From Pseudophaeobacter flagellatus (GTDB lineage Bacteria > Pseudomonadota > Alphaproteobacteria > Rhodobacterales > Rhodobacteraceae), in NCBI RefSeq assembly GCF_021228235.1, contig NZ_JAJQRG010000001.1, forward strand, positions 62,001-126,000: a stretch of DNA of 64,000 nt, read 5' to 3'. The position numbers and the translations under genes were made by a program. Of the stretch, positions 17,277 through 27,716 are shown piece after piece. How positions within the stretch are numbered: the first letter of the stretch is position 1; each line of letters begins with the position of its first letter. A model generated the notes under the pieces. The model was not told where the DNA came from. It did no database searches and was given only the letters and a program-made list of their open reading frames with translations.

Positions 17277-18373
17277 TGCTGGCTCCAGTAGGCGGCGATA
17301 TAGGTGGTTCCGGGGGCTGGGTCGCCCGCCTTGATGGCGGCGCGTACGGGGGTGACGGCGCTTTTTTCACCGGCAAACCAGAAGAAGTGATCGGGCAGGG
17401 CTGCGCGGGCCGTCAGGGCACGCTTTGCAAGATCCCCGGCTTCGGAGCGGGTCAGCCAGGTCACCTCTACCCCTTTGGGGGGCGCGACAGGATACCCGCA
17501 GGCGGCGCCCTGATCGGCCACAAGGGTGACCTGTCCCTGGCTGTCTGCCGAGAGGTTTTCCAGAATGCGTGCTGCTGCAGGAAAGGCGGTTTCATCGGCG
17601 AACAGCACAATTTTGTTGCTCTGCACCAACCCGCCGCCGCCGGGGCCTGCGATGGCCAGTTGATCGCCAACCGTTGCACCGCACACCCAATTGGTGGCGC
17701 GCCCGCCCGCGTGCAGAAAGATGTCAAACGCCATCAGCCCGGCCGCCCGGTTGATCCAGCGGGTGGTATAGACCGGGCGATGCAGCGCCTTGTCCCCCTT
17801 TGGCCAGAGAGTTGCGCCACTGGCGGAAACGCTTGGCCATTCTGGCGTGCTGCAACCTTCCGGTGGCAGAACCAGTCGGAAGTGTATCGCATCGTCCTGA
17901 AAGCTGCTGAGATCATCGGCTTTCACCTGCACCCGTAGGAAGCTTGTGCCGATGGGGGTGATGGATTGCACCGTAGTGAAATGCAGGTTTGGCGGCAGTT
18001 GGGCCTGCGGCGGTTCTCCCGTCCGAAGGGGTGCCCCTACCTCTGTCTGCGAGGGGCTGGCACTCTGTGTCCAGCGAAGACTTTCAGCGGCCTCGGGCAG
18101 CAGCTGTGCCAGCGTGTCGCAAAACCCATCCTGCAGCATGAACAATCGATCCGGCAGGGTGGCAGTGATGGTCACCACAGTGCCATTGCCGCAGGCCTCA
18201 AAGCGGTACTGGCCAAAGGCGGTGACCTCGATGCTGATCGCGCTGTCGCTGTCCTCCAGGATCGCTAGTTCATGCGCGCGTGCCTGCTGCAGCATGACCG
18301 CACGCAGCGGGGAAAAACCAACATCACAGAGCTCGGCTCTGGCCTCTAAGGGGAAACCTGTGGATATCGACAT
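17273..18373 (-). CDS. Siderophore-interacting FAD reductase with N-terminal DUF2218-like domain
   Basis: Cytoplasmic ferric-siderophore reductase (366 aa), likely to release iron after import. Residues about 10-95 resemble DUF2218. Residues about 125-245 form an FAD-binding barrel with RPVYTTRWI and the FAIAGPGGG-like stretch (LAIAGPGGGG). About 250-366 is the SIP NAD(P)H-binding part (FADETAFPAAARIL, FWFAGEKSAVTPVRAAI). RBS AGGA lies 7 bases before the ATG at 18373. It sits between the ATPase and exbB genes, so reduction and energisation are co-expressed with import. Confidence 0.88.
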   Translation of the reverse strand: MSISTGFPLEARAELCDVGFSPLRAVMLQQARAHELAILEDSDSAISIEVTAFGQYRFEACGNGTVVTITATLPDRLFMLQDGFCDTLAQLLPEAAESLRWTQSASPSQTEVGAPLRTGEPPQAQLPPNLHFTTVQSITPIGTSFLRVQVKADDLSSFQDDAIHFRLVLPPEGCSTPEWPSVSASGATLWPKGDKALHRPVYTTRWINRAAGLMAFDIFLHAGGRATNWVCGATVGDQLAIAGPGGGGLVQSNKIVLFADETAFPAAARILENLSADSQGQVTLVADQGAACGYPVAPPKGVEVTWLTRSEAGDLAKRALTARAALPDHFFWFAGEKSAVTPVRAAIKAGDPAPGTTYIAAYWSQQ

Positions 18374-18382
18374 GCTGCGGTC

Positions 18383-19213
18383 CTATTCTGGAATGACATG
18401 AGGGGTGGCGTGCACCGGGTCGGAGATGATCTGGCATTTCAGGCCAAAGACCTGGGCCATGTTTTCGCGGGTTACCACCTGCTCTGGCCGCCCCTTGGCA
18501 AAGACCTCTCCGGCGCGCAGGGCGATCATGTGGTTGGCGAAGCGGGCTGCCAGATTGATGTCATGCAGCACCATCGCCACGGTCTGTCCGCTGTCCTGGT
18601 TCAGCGATTGTACCAGGGTCAGCAGCTCGATCTGATGTGGCAGATCCAGATAGGTCGTTGGCTCGTCCAGCAGCAGGATGTCGGTTTCTTGTGCCAGGGC
18701 CATGGCAATCCAGGCGCGCTGGCGTTGGCCACCAGACAGGGCTTCCAGGTTGCGCTGGGCCAGGGGGCCCATGCTGGTGCGCTCAAGCGCCTGCTCTACG
18801 GCGCGGGCATCCTGGCGCGACCACTGCTTTAGGGCGGATTGATGCGGGGTGCGGCCACGGCTGACCAGATCGTGCACCGTCAGGCCCTCGGGGGCGGTGG
18901 GAGATTGCGGCAAGATCGCCAGCCGCTGCGCCACGCCCCGGCTGCGCTGGTGGTGAATATTCTTGCCATCCAGCAGCACCTGCCCGGCCGAGAGCCGCTG
19001 CAGCCGCGCCAGAGATCGCAGCAGGGTGGATTTGCCACAGGCATTGGGGCCGACAATCACGGTGATTTCCCCATCGGGAATGTCGAGCGTCAGATCGCTG
19101 AGGATGGGGGCCTGTGCATAGGCGACCGACAGCGCCTGCGCGCGCAGGCGTACATCTCGGCTGGCGGGCTGGTGGGCGGACAGGCCAGGGGACTGGCAGG
19201 CGGGATGGGTCAT
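18383..19213 (-). CDS. Iron-siderophore ABC transporter ATP-binding protein (FecE/FepC type)
   Basis: Cytoplasmic ATPase (276 aa) driving siderophore import. Walker A is GPNACGKST (about 54-62), the Q-loop LPQSPTAPEG, the signature [10 protein letters not shown], Walker B LLLDEPTTYLD and the switch His lies in VLHDIN. The N-terminal 20 residues are poorly conserved, so a slightly later start is possible. The ATG at 19213 directly abuts the permease stop. Confidence 0.93.
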   Translation of the reverse strand: MTHPACQSPGLSAHQPASRDVRLRAQALSVAYAQAPILSDLTLDIPDGEITVIVGPNACGKSTLLRSLARLQRLSAGQVLLDGKNIHHQRSRGVAQRLAILPQSPTAPEGLTVHDLVSRGRTPHQSALKQWSRQDARAVEQALERTSMGPLAQRNLEALSGGQRQRAWIAMALAQETDILLLDEPTTYLDLPHQIELLTLVQSLNQDSGQTVAMVLHDINLAARFANHMIALRAGEVFAKGRPEQVVTRENMAQVFGLKCQIISDPVHATPHVIPE

Positions 19214-20248
19214 TCAGAGTTTTCCTTTGCGAAGCTGGGTGACAAGCAGCCAGATCATCACCGGGCCGCCGATCAATGCGGTGAAGACGCCGGCGGGCAG
19301 GTGAAGGGTCACGATCATGCGGGCAGCAGTATCTGCGGCCAGCACCAGCAGCGCGCCAATCGCGGATGCGCCCAGCAGGGCAGGCTGGCCATTGCGCAGC
19401 AGGGAGCGGGCAATCGGGCCAGCGGCAAAGGCCACAAAGGGCAGCGGCCCGGCGCTGCAGACCGCCAGGGTCGCCAGGACAATGCCCAGGGCGGTGATGG
19501 TCAGCCGCAGTGGCGACAGCCGCAGCCCCAGCCCGCTGGCCAGATCCTCTGGCAGCCCCAGGCGCGCCAGCGGGAAATGCAGCCAGACAAGCACCGGTGA
19601 CAGCAGCGCAAGCCCGGCCCAGACCAGGGTGACATCCTGCCAGTCGCGGGCGTTCAGAGTGCCGATCAGCCATTTGGTCATATCAGCGGCGGTGCGCGCA
19701 TCCGTGCGGCTCAGCAACAGGTCGGACAGGGCGGCAAGGGCAAAGCCCCCCCCCAGCCCGATCAGCACCAGCCGCTCAGCCTGCAGCCCGTTTCGCCAGG
19801 CCAACCCGACCACCAGCACTGCGGTGCAAAATGCCCCCAGCAGCGCCCCCAGCAATACCGTGCCCCCGGTTGCAGCGCTGCCAGCGGTAATGATCGCCAC
19901 TAGCGCACCACAGCTGGCACCAGCGTTGAAACCAATCACATCCGGCGAGGCCAGTGGGTTACGCAACATGGTCTGGAACATGGCCCCAGACAGGCCAAAA
20001 CAGGCCCCGGCCCCAAGCGCGGTCAGAATGCGGGGCAGGCGGTGATCCAGCAGGATCATCTGTTCGATATCGCTGCCACCCCCGCCCAGGATGGCCACCC
20101 AGGTTCCCGCTACCAGCGGATAGGTGCCAAGGCGTAGCGCCAGCAGCGCCCCGGCTGCGATCATCAGCGCCAGTGCAAGCGCAACCGCACTGCCCCGCGC
20201 AGACAGGCGTAGCGATATAAAGGGCAGGCGCAGGGTCCAGTGGGTCAT
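19214..20248 (-). CDS. FecCD-family iron-siderophore permease (second subunit)
   Basis: Inner-membrane permease (344 aa) with about nine hydrophobic helices, FecD/FepG type. Family signatures include GACFGLSGAMFQTMLRNPLASPDVIGFNAGA (broken here as GAMFQTMLRNPLASPD) and a C-terminal PAGVFTALIGGPVMIWLL. It overlaps the upstream permease by 4 bases and probably forms a heterodimer with it. Confidence 0.92.
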   Translation of the reverse strand: MTHWTLRLPFISLRLSARGSAVALALALMIAAGALLALRLGTYPLVAGTWVAILGGGGSDIEQMILLDHRLPRILTALGAGACFGLSGAMFQTMLRNPLASPDVIGFNAGASCGALVAIITAGSAATGGTVLLGALLGAFCTAVLVVGLAWRNGLQAERLVLIGLGGGFALAALSDLLLSRTDARTAADMTKWLIGTLNARDWQDVTLVWAGLALLSPVLVWLHFPLARLGLPEDLASGLGLRLSPLRLTITALGIVLATLAVCSAGPLPFVAFAAGPIARSLLRNGQPALLGASAIGALLVLAADTAARMIVTLHLPAGVFTALIGGPVMIWLLVTQLRKGKL

Positions 20249-21279
20249 CGCAGCCCCCTTTCGTTTCGGCGCAACAGCCAGACAAAGGCGGGGCCGCCAA
20301 TCAGGGCCACCATGACCCCGGCCTGCATATTACCGCCAAAGAAAGGCAGGCGTCCGACAAGGTCCGCCAGCATCAAAAGGCCAGCCCCCAGGAGGGCGGA
20401 AAACAGGGTGCACCAGCGCATATCCGCACCAGAAAAGCGCCGCGCCATATGCGGCACCACAAGGCCGACAAAGGCAATTGGTCCAGCCATGGAAACCGTG
20501 GCGGCACAGAGACACAGGATTGCCGCCACCGCCAGGGTCCGGGTGCCGGCGGTGCGCAACCCCAGCCCGCGGGCGGTGTCTTCGCCCAGGATCATCGCGT
20601 TCAGATGAAATGCGCTGATCAGCGCCAGCGCCGCGCCAAAGCCAAAGATGGGGAGCAGGGCAAAAATGGTCTGCATCTCAATACCGTCCAGCCCGCCCAG
20701 AACCCAGAACCGATAAACATCCAGGCTGCGCTGGCTGACCAGCAGCAGACTGCGCCCCAATGCCAGGAACAGCGCGCTAAGCGCCGCCCCGGCCAGGATC
20801 AGGCGCAGGTTGGACCCCCGTTGCCCGCCGCCAAGCAGAAAGACCAGAATGGTACTCACCAGCCCGCCCGCCATGGCAACCCAGACAAATGCGGCAGGAT
20901 CAGAGATGCCCAACAGAAAGATGCACAGGATCACGCCCAGGGCCGCGCCCGCGTTGATGCCTAGCAGGCCGGGATCGGCCAGAGGATTGCGGGTCAGCCC
21001 CTGGATCAGCATACCCGAGGTCGCCAGCGCCGCCCCACCCAGCCAGGCCGCCAGCAGCCTTGGTAGCCGCATTTGCTGAATGACGATATGATTTGCGGTC
21101 TCTGGCGAATAGGCAACAAAAGAGGCCCAGATTTCGTTCCAGCCAATGGGGCGCAGCCCCAACCGCAGCGACAGGCAAGACAGCAGCGCCAAGCCCACGA
21201 GCGCCAATAGCAGCCAGAGGTGCCGATCCGGGATGCGCTTGCGCTGTGGTCGCGAGGCAGTTGTTGTGATCAGGGTCAT
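20245..21279 (-). CDS. FecCD-family iron-siderophore permease (first subunit)
   Basis: Inner-membrane permease (344 aa), BtuC/FecC type, with about nine helices. Recognisable segments are GMLIQGLTRNPLADPGLLGI, the cytoplasmic GLGLRTAG loop that contacts the ATPase, FVGLVVPHMAR and GGNMQAGVMVALIGGPAFVWLL. The ATG at 21279 lies one base before the stop of the binding-protein gene. The paired permeases and single ATPase match ferric-hydroxamate and ferric-citrate importers. The siderophore is not identifiable. Confidence 0.92.
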   Translation of the reverse strand: MTLITTTASRPQRKRIPDRHLWLLLALVGLALLSCLSLRLGLRPIGWNEIWASFVAYSPETANHIVIQQMRLPRLLAAWLGGAALATSGMLIQGLTRNPLADPGLLGINAGAALGVILCIFLLGISDPAAFVWVAMAGGLVSTILVFLLGGGQRGSNLRLILAGAALSALFLALGRSLLLVSQRSLDVYRFWVLGGLDGIEMQTIFALLPIFGFGAALALISAFHLNAMILGEDTARGLGLRTAGTRTLAVAAILCLCAATVSMAGPIAFVGLVVPHMARRFSGADMRWCTLFSALLGAGLLMLADLVGRLPFFGGNMQAGVMVALIGGPAFVWLLRRNERGLR

Positions 21280-21280
21280 G

Positions 21281-22381
21281 TTACCGCGCCTTTGGCAAGA
21301 GATCAGCCGCGACCATGCTGGGCACCGGCGTGGCGGGATCGCCGTCCATCGCCGCCTCGATCAGCGGCACCAGCCGATCAAGCGCGTAGTCGAGGCTGAG
21401 AGGGCTGGAATGGGACAGGGCTGCCGAAAGCAGCAGGTCGGCGTAAATCTCGCGCCCTTCGGCATAGGCCCGCAGGGTCGGGCGCAACGGCATGCGCTGC
21501 AACCGGCTGACAGAACCGCCGGCGTCCAGCCAGATCAGCGCATCCACATCAATTGGTGACAGGTCTTCCGCCGGGATCAGGGCGTAATAGCTGTTCAGCG
21601 CCGCACTGGAGTTGATCACCTCGGGCACCTTGAAGCCAAGAGCTTCGATGAATTGCCCGCGAATGTCTCGGGCGGTATAGGCCCCGGTTTGCCCACCCCA
21701 GACCATGACGGCGCTGGCGCCCTGCCAGGTGGGATGGCTGGCGCGCAGCGTGTCAAAGCGGTTTTCCAGATCGGCAATGATCTGCTGCGCCATCTGGTGC
21801 TTCCCGGTGGCCCGCCCAAGAACACGCAGCATATCTTGCCAGGGGGTGCCATAGGGGCCGTGCTTGGCCTGGGCCGGGATGGTGGGGGCAATGCGTGACA
21901 GCAGGCGGTATTCGGCCTGCGTCATGCCGGACCATTGGCCGACGATTAGATCGGGGGCCATCACGGCAATGGATTCGATGTCGATTTCGCCTTGCATGAC
22001 GATGGGCTTTGCCGTGCCCAGGGTCGCTTGCGCCCAGGGCCAAACCCCATAGGGATAGGCGCCAAACCATTTGCGTAGCGCATAGGGGGGCTCTCCCAGT
22101 GCCAGCAGAAAGTCATGGCCGATATAGCTCAGAGAGACGATGCGGCGTGGCTTGGCCGGGATCAGGCTGCTGCCATATTGGTGATCAATTGTAACCGGGA
22201 AAGCGTCGGTATCTGCCACGGCCCTGCCGGGCAGCATGAGCAGCAGGACGAGCATCACCTGTGCCGTCAGCAGCGGCCAGGCCGCCCGGCCCGTATGGGA
22301 CCGGAGCCAAGGCCTGCACCATACGGATATTAGCTGCCCCCAAGGGGGAGAGACACGCGCAACCAGACTCTTCGCCACCAT
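21281..22381 (-). CDS. Iron-siderophore ABC transporter periplasmic binding protein
   Basis: Periplasmic binding protein (366 aa) of the FecB/FhuD class. The N-terminus is long, with a hydrophobic signal helix at about 36-55 (LLTAQVMLVLLLMLPG). A later start is possible, but GGAG lies 5 bases before the ATG at 22381. Features include KPRRIVSLSYIGHDFLLALG, ESIAVMAPDLIVG and a C-terminal lobe. First gene of the nine-gene operon, behind the promoter at 22492-22520. Unlike the other binding-protein genes here, no hairpin follows it. Confidence 0.88.
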   Translation of the reverse strand: MVAKSLVARVSPPWGQLISVWCRPWLRSHTGRAAWPLLTAQVMLVLLLMLPGRAVADTDAFPVTIDHQYGSSLIPAKPRRIVSLSYIGHDFLLALGEPPYALRKWFGAYPYGVWPWAQATLGTAKPIVMQGEIDIESIAVMAPDLIVGQWSGMTQAEYRLLSRIAPTIPAQAKHGPYGTPWQDMLRVLGRATGKHQMAQQIIADLENRFDTLRASHPTWQGASAVMVWGGQTGAYTARDIRGQFIEALGFKVPEVINSSAALNSYYALIPAEDLSPIDVDALIWLDAGGSVSRLQRMPLRPTLRAYAEGREIYADLLLSAALSHSSPLSLDYALDRLVPLIEAAMDGDPATPVPSMVAADLLPKAR

Positions 22382-22491
22382 ACTGCTCCACTGCGCTGTT
22401 GCAGGCAGAGGCCTGAACAGGGCTTAAAGATATGGCTGGGCAAAGAGAGGAGGGGACTCTCTGACACCTTGCTGAAATTCAATGTGAAGGA

Positions 22492-22520
22492 TCCATATTT
22501 ATCCCTACCAGTTTTGTCAA
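22492..22520 (-). promoter_or_regulatory. Candidate sigma-70 promoter of the iron-uptake operon
   Basis: On the minus strand a perfect TTGACA (22520-22515) lies 17 bases before TATGGA (22497-22492). The binding-protein ATG is at 22381, leaving a leader of about 100 bases. Confidence 0.5.
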
Positions 22521-22534
22521 CAATGTGGTTGATG

Positions 22535-23158
22535 CTAATCCATGCCGGGCAGGCCACCGATTTCACGGATCCGGTTCCAGACCTGATCAACCCCGGTCCG
22601 GGCCTTGAGATTGGTGAAATAGCTGGGCAGGTCTGGCCGCATCCGGGCGGCATCGCGCGCCATGACATCCAGGTTGGCCCCAACATGGGGTGCCAGGTCG
22701 GTTTTGTTGATGACCAGAATATCTGACCGGGTCACGGCCGGCCCGCCCTTGCGGGGGATTTCCTCGCCGGCGGCCACATCAATCACATAGATGGTCAGGT
22801 CTGCCAGCTCGGGGCTGAAGGTGGCCGACAGATTGTCGCCGCCGCTTTCGATCAGTATGATTTCAACCTCGGGGTGGCGGCTGACCATTTCAGCCACGGC
22901 CGCCAGATTGATCGAGGCATCTTCGCGGATGGCCGTGTGGGGGCAGCCACCTGTTTCAACCCCGATGATCCGATCCGAGGGCAGCACCTGCATCCGCACC
23001 AGCGCTTCGGCGTCTTCCTGGGTGTAGATGTCATTGGTGATGACCCCTATCGAATGACGCCCGCGCAGGGTTTCGGCCAGGGCGGCGGTCAGCGTGGTCT
23101 TGCCGGCGCCAACCGGGCCGCCGATGCCGATACGAAGGGGGCCATTGGGGCTCATCAT
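22535..23158 (-). CDS. ureG: Urease accessory GTPase UreG
   Basis: SIMIBI GTPase (207 aa) that delivers nickel to urease and drives GTP-dependent maturation. The P-loop is GPVGAGKTT (about 14-22). Other features are the metal-binding CPH motif in [28 protein letters not shown] and the guanine-specificity NKTD in [13 protein letters not shown]. It overlaps ureF by 4 bases. Last gene of the urease operon. Confidence 0.96.
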   Translation of the reverse strand: MMSPNGPLRIGIGGPVGAGKTTLTAALAETLRGRHSIGVITNDIYTQEDAEALVRMQVLPSDRIIGVETGGCPHTAIREDASINLAAVAEMVSRHPEVEIILIESGGDNLSATFSPELADLTIYVIDVAAGEEIPRKGGPAVTRSDILVINKTDLAPHVGANLDVMARDAARMRPDLPSYFTNLKARTGVDQVWNRIREIGGLPGMD

Positions 23159-23826
23159 GTGCGAAAAATCCTTGAACGTTGGGTTTCATGTTTCATTGCG
23201 GCAATATCGCCAAGAAAGGCGGTGGCCGACAACCGCGTCAGATCACCATCCGCGCTGTGTTCCGCGATTTCGGGCAGGCGTTGAGTGAGCCGGTGCAAGA
23301 TTTCTTGGCCTTCGGTCTGACCAACCGGCAACAGCCGCTGGCCAGCGGCGATCAGATTGGACACAAAGGCCTGCAGATACATCGACAGGGTCAGGTCCAG
23401 TGGCAGGGCCTGAGCGGCGGCCGCTGCCCCCAGCGCAACCGGATAGGTCAGCCCAGGCTGCCCAGGCGGATTGGTCAGCTCGGTCCCCCAGACAGCCTGG
23501 GTTACCCTGGAAAAACTTCCGCCTTGTTGGCAGGTTTCGAACAGGCGCTCTTTGCTGGCGGCAAAGGCGCGGGCGGTGGTGTCTGTGTCAATCAGGGTTT
23601 TGCGGGTTTTGGCGCGCCAGGCGGCGGCCAGAAACAGCGCATCCGAGCGCCCAGCGCCATGCTCCAGCAGGTCATCAAGCCAGTCTTGCAGATCGCTGCC
23701 ATTGCGGACCCAGCCCTGATCCACCGCCGCTTCCAGCCCATGGCTATAGGCAAAGGCCCCAACCGGATAGGCAGGGCTGAGCCATTGGCTCAGCAGTAGG
23801 ATCTGGGCGTTAGTGGCTGTGGCCAT
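23155..23826 (-). CDS. ureF: Urease accessory protein UreF
   Basis: Helical maturation chaperone (about 223 aa) that bridges UreD-urease and UreG. Typical segments are [23 protein letters not shown] near the N-terminus, and [31 protein letters not shown]. The start at 23826 overlaps the end of ureE by 17 bases. A longer frame to 23925 would lie wholly within ureE. Confidence 0.93.
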   Translation of the reverse strand: MATATNAQILLLSQWLSPAYPVGAFAYSHGLEAAVDQGWVRNGSDLQDWLDDLLEHGAGRSDALFLAAAWRAKTRKTLIDTDTTARAFAASKERLFETCQQGGSFSRVTQAVWGTELTNPPGQPGLTYPVALGAAAAAQALPLDLTLSMYLQAFVSNLIAAGQRLLPVGQTEGQEILHRLTQRLPEIAEHSADGDLTRLSATAFLGDIAAMKHETQRSRIFRT

Positions 23827-24247
23827 GGGTGCGTCCGTGCCCGTAGGCACCGCCTTCGGGGCAAAAGGGGGCTTCGACCTCGTGCAGGTCCGCCCCAAGT
23901 TTCTGCAACATATCGCGCAGCACATGATCGCGTTGGATCAACAGGCGGGTGTCTTCGATCTGGCAGGGGGTGTGGCGGTTGCCGATGTGCCAGGCCAGCC
24001 GCACCAGATCGCCGGTGACCTCCAGCAGGGCTTCGCTGGCGGGCACCACAGCGACCAGCCGCCCATCCGACAATTTGAAGGCATCGCCCCCGGAAACAGA
24101 GGTGGTCTGGGCCAGATCCACCAGGAACTGGGCACCGCTGGTGGTGGTCAGCACCTTGCGGCGCAGGAAGCGGGCGTCATAGGTCAGCGTGACCTCATCG
24201 TCGCTGTGATGACTGTGCAGAATTTCGCGAGCAGTTGGCAGTTCCAT
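23810..24247 (-). CDS. ureE: Urease accessory nickel chaperone UreE
   Basis: Nickel-binding chaperone (about 145 aa) that supplies nickel through UreG. It shows LTYDARFLRRKVLTTTSG and the conserved metal-binding WHIGNRHTPCQ. The C-terminus is histidine-rich ([10 protein letters not shown]), providing extra nickel sites. The ATG at 24247 fits homologues and lies 10 bases after the ureC stop. Confidence 0.94.
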   Translation of the reverse strand: MELPTAREILHSHHSDDEVTLTYDARFLRRKVLTTTSGAQFLVDLAQTTSVSGGDAFKLSDGRLVAVVPASEALLEVTGDLVRLAWHIGNRHTPCQIEDTRLLIQRDHVLRDMLQKLGADLHEVEAPFCPEGGAYGHGRTHGHSH

Positions 24248-24257
24248 GCGGGTCTCC

Positions 24258-26000
<1,743 letters not shown>

Positions 26001-26033
26001 GCGGTTGAAACCTCGGCAAAACAGTTTGGTATT

Positions 26034-26055
26034 GGGGCGCAGTTGTATGCGCCCC
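26034..26055 (-). other. Intercistronic hairpin between ureB and ureC
   Basis: GGGGCGCA (26034-26041) and TGCGCCCC (26048-26055) form a perfect 8-bp stem with a 6-base loop. Probably an mRNA processing or stability element. Confidence 0.5.
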
Positions 26056-26072
26056 GAGGGTGACAGCGGCGG

Positions 26073-26378
26073 TCAGAGCGCGCCCATGACCTTTTGGTTA
26101 AAGCCAAAGACCCGCCGGGCACCGGAAAAGGGCACCAGCTGCACCTCGCGGCGCTGGCCGGGTTCAAACCGCACGGCAGTCCCGGCGGCGATGTCCAGGC
26201 GGCAGCCATGTGCGGCGTCTCGGTCAAATTCCAGCGCCGGGTTGGCCTCGGCGAAATGATAGTGCGAGCCCACCTGCACCGGGCGGTCGCCGGTGTTCGC
26301 CACCATCAGAACCTGCGCCTCACGATCCGCATTCAGCGTCAGATTGCCGGGCGCAGGGAACAGCTCTCCGGGGATCAT
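26073..26378 (-). CDS. ureB: Urease beta subunit
   Basis: Structural urease subunit (101 aa), short form separate from ureA. Features include [37 protein letters not shown] and [19 protein letters not shown]. The ATG overlaps the stop of the 58-aa upstream ORF by 4 bases (ATGA), showing that the small ORF is translated in the same operon. Confidence 0.96.
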   Translation of the reverse strand: MIPGELFPAPGNLTLNADREAQVLMVANTGDRPVQVGSHYHFAEANPALEFDRDAAHGCRLDIAAGTAVRFEPGQRREVQLVPFSGARRVFGFNQKVMGAL

Positions 26379-26551
26379 GTGCGCGTCTTCCAGGCAATAT
26401 AGCCACCGACGATGACCAGCGCGACAAGCGCCGCAAGGCCCAGCATGTCTTTGGGGTGGGTGTGGATTTCTACCGCGCCATGGGCCAGCACTGGCGTGCT
26501 CAGTAGCGCAAGAGACAGACCGGAGGCGGCAGCAAAAGACAGAGTTTTCAT
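26375..26551 (-). CDS. 58-residue predicted membrane protein between ureA and ureB
   Basis: A small gene below usual size cutoffs. It begins [17 protein letters not shown] with a clear signal peptide ending near VLA/HG at residue 23-24. A histidine cluster follows ([10 protein letters not shown], about 24-33), then a membrane helix (about 36-53) and a basic tail WKTRT. It overlaps ureB by 4 bases and follows ureA by 12 bases, so it is co-translated with the structural subunits. GGAAAT lies about 5 bases upstream. The His motif beside a membrane helix recalls the nickel-binding N-terminus of HupE/UreJ proteins, but it is far too short to be one. Function unknown; a nickel-related role is inference. 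Confidence 0.75.
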   Translation of the reverse strand: MKTLSFAAASGLSLALLSTPVLAHGAVEIHTHPKDMLGLAALVALVIVGGYIAWKTRT

Positions 26552-26563
26552 AGGGGATTTCCT

Positions 26564-26866
26564 TTAGCGGATGGGGTTGTGAACGGTCACCAGCTTGGTG
26601 CCATCGGGAAAGGTGGCTTCGACCTGGACGTCATGGATCATCTCGGCGATGCCCGCCATGCACTGGTCACGGCTGATGACCTCGGCGCCTGCCTCCATCA
26701 TGTCAGCGACGGAACGGCCATCGCGGGCGCCTTCCACCACAGCATCGGTGATCAGGGCGATGGCCTCGGGGTGGTTCAGCTTGACGCCGCGCGCCAGACG
26801 GCGGCGGGCCACTTCGGCGGCCATGGCAATCAGCAGTTTGTCTTTTTCTCGGGGGGTCAGGTTCAT
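26564..26866 (-). CDS. ureA: Urease gamma subunit
   Basis: Structural urease subunit (100 aa). Typical sequence: [61 protein letters not shown] and C-terminal VTVHNPI. It starts one base after the ureD stop. Confidence 0.97.
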   Translation of the reverse strand: MNLTPREKDKLLIAMAAEVARRRLARGVKLNHPEAIALITDAVVEGARDGRSVADMMEAGAEVISRDQCMAGIAEMIHDVQVEATFPDGTKLVTVHNPIR

Positions 26867-26867
26867 G

Positions 26868-27716
26868 TCAGATCATCCAGCATCGGGGAAGGGTATCGCG
26901 GGTTAAGCGGTTCAGAACAGGGATCAGGCTGAGGCGCAGATCATGGGCGTCAGTGGCCAGAAGGCGCAGCAGCAACAGATCATCCCCAATCACCGAAGCA
27001 CCGGCTTTGTCGGGCAACAGCCTTCGCAACGGAGCCAGCTGCCCCGGCGCATCCGGGGCCACATAGATCAGTGTTGCCATGGCCCGGGCACCAGCTGCCA
27101 CATGCGGGCGATCCAGCTGCGCCTGCATATTGCCGTTAAATCGCAGCCCGTCGCGATAGAGCATCTGCCCGTCGCGGCGTATGGAAATGTGGTCGTGAAA
27201 CAGCCCCTGTGTCACCACTTCGCCCATGGCCATACGGCCAAAGATCAGTGGTTCCACCAGCAGGGCGCTGGCATCCGGAGCGAGATCCACATCGAGCCGA
27301 CGCGACAGGGCGCAGCTTTGGAACAGAATGGTTTCCTGCGGCAGCCAGTTTACATGGCCACCAGCGGCAACAGTCAGTTTTGTCCGCAGCTGTCCTACTT
27401 CACCGGGCTGGGCGCGATAGGCGCGCTCGGCCGTCTGTGTGGTCAGGGTCAGGGCAGCATCAATTCCGACCACGGCGTTGATACGCATATCGTCGCCGCC
27501 GGTTATGCCGCCGGCTGTGTTGATCAGCACCGCCTCTAGCGTTGTGGTCTTGGGGCGCGGAAACAGGCACCTGAACGAGCCGGACTGGCGCAGCCCCTGC
27601 AGGGCCGTACCCCGTGCCGTCAGTTTTGCAGACAGGCTGACAGTACCGCGTGTGCGGGGCTGGCCGGGCTGAACCGGCTGGGCAGTTTGCTGCGATATGT
27701 CGGCTGTCAGGGTAAT
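26868..27716 (-). CDS. ureD: Urease accessory protein UreD with apparent ATT start codon
   Basis: Maturation scaffold (about 282 aa) that binds apo-urease and recruits UreF/UreG. The diagnostic [12 protein letters not shown] is present, but the conserved N-terminus ([22 protein letters not shown], reaching [15 protein letters not shown]) lies upstream of the first in-frame GTG (27530). Between that GTG and the nearest upstream in-frame stop there is no ATG, GTG or TTG. The best start is ATT at 27716-27714, giving (M)TLTADISQQ, with GAGGAG about 6-7 bases before it. CTG at 27710 is the alternative. First gene of the urease operon, behind a sigma-54-type promoter. Confidence 0.85.
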   Translation of the reverse strand: MTLTADISQQTAQPVQPGQPRTRGTVSLSAKLTARGTALQGLRQSGSFRCLFPRPKTTTLEAVLINTAGGITGGDDMRINAVVGIDAALTLTTQTAERAYRAQPGEVGQLRTKLTVAAGGHVNWLPQETILFQSCALSRRLDVDLAPDASALLVEPLIFGRMAMGEVVTQGLFHDHISIRRDGQMLYRDGLRFNGNMQAQLDRPHVAAGARAMATLIYVAPDAPGQLAPLRRLLPDKAGASVIGDDLLLLRLLATDAHDLRLSLIPVLNRLTRDTLPRCWMI

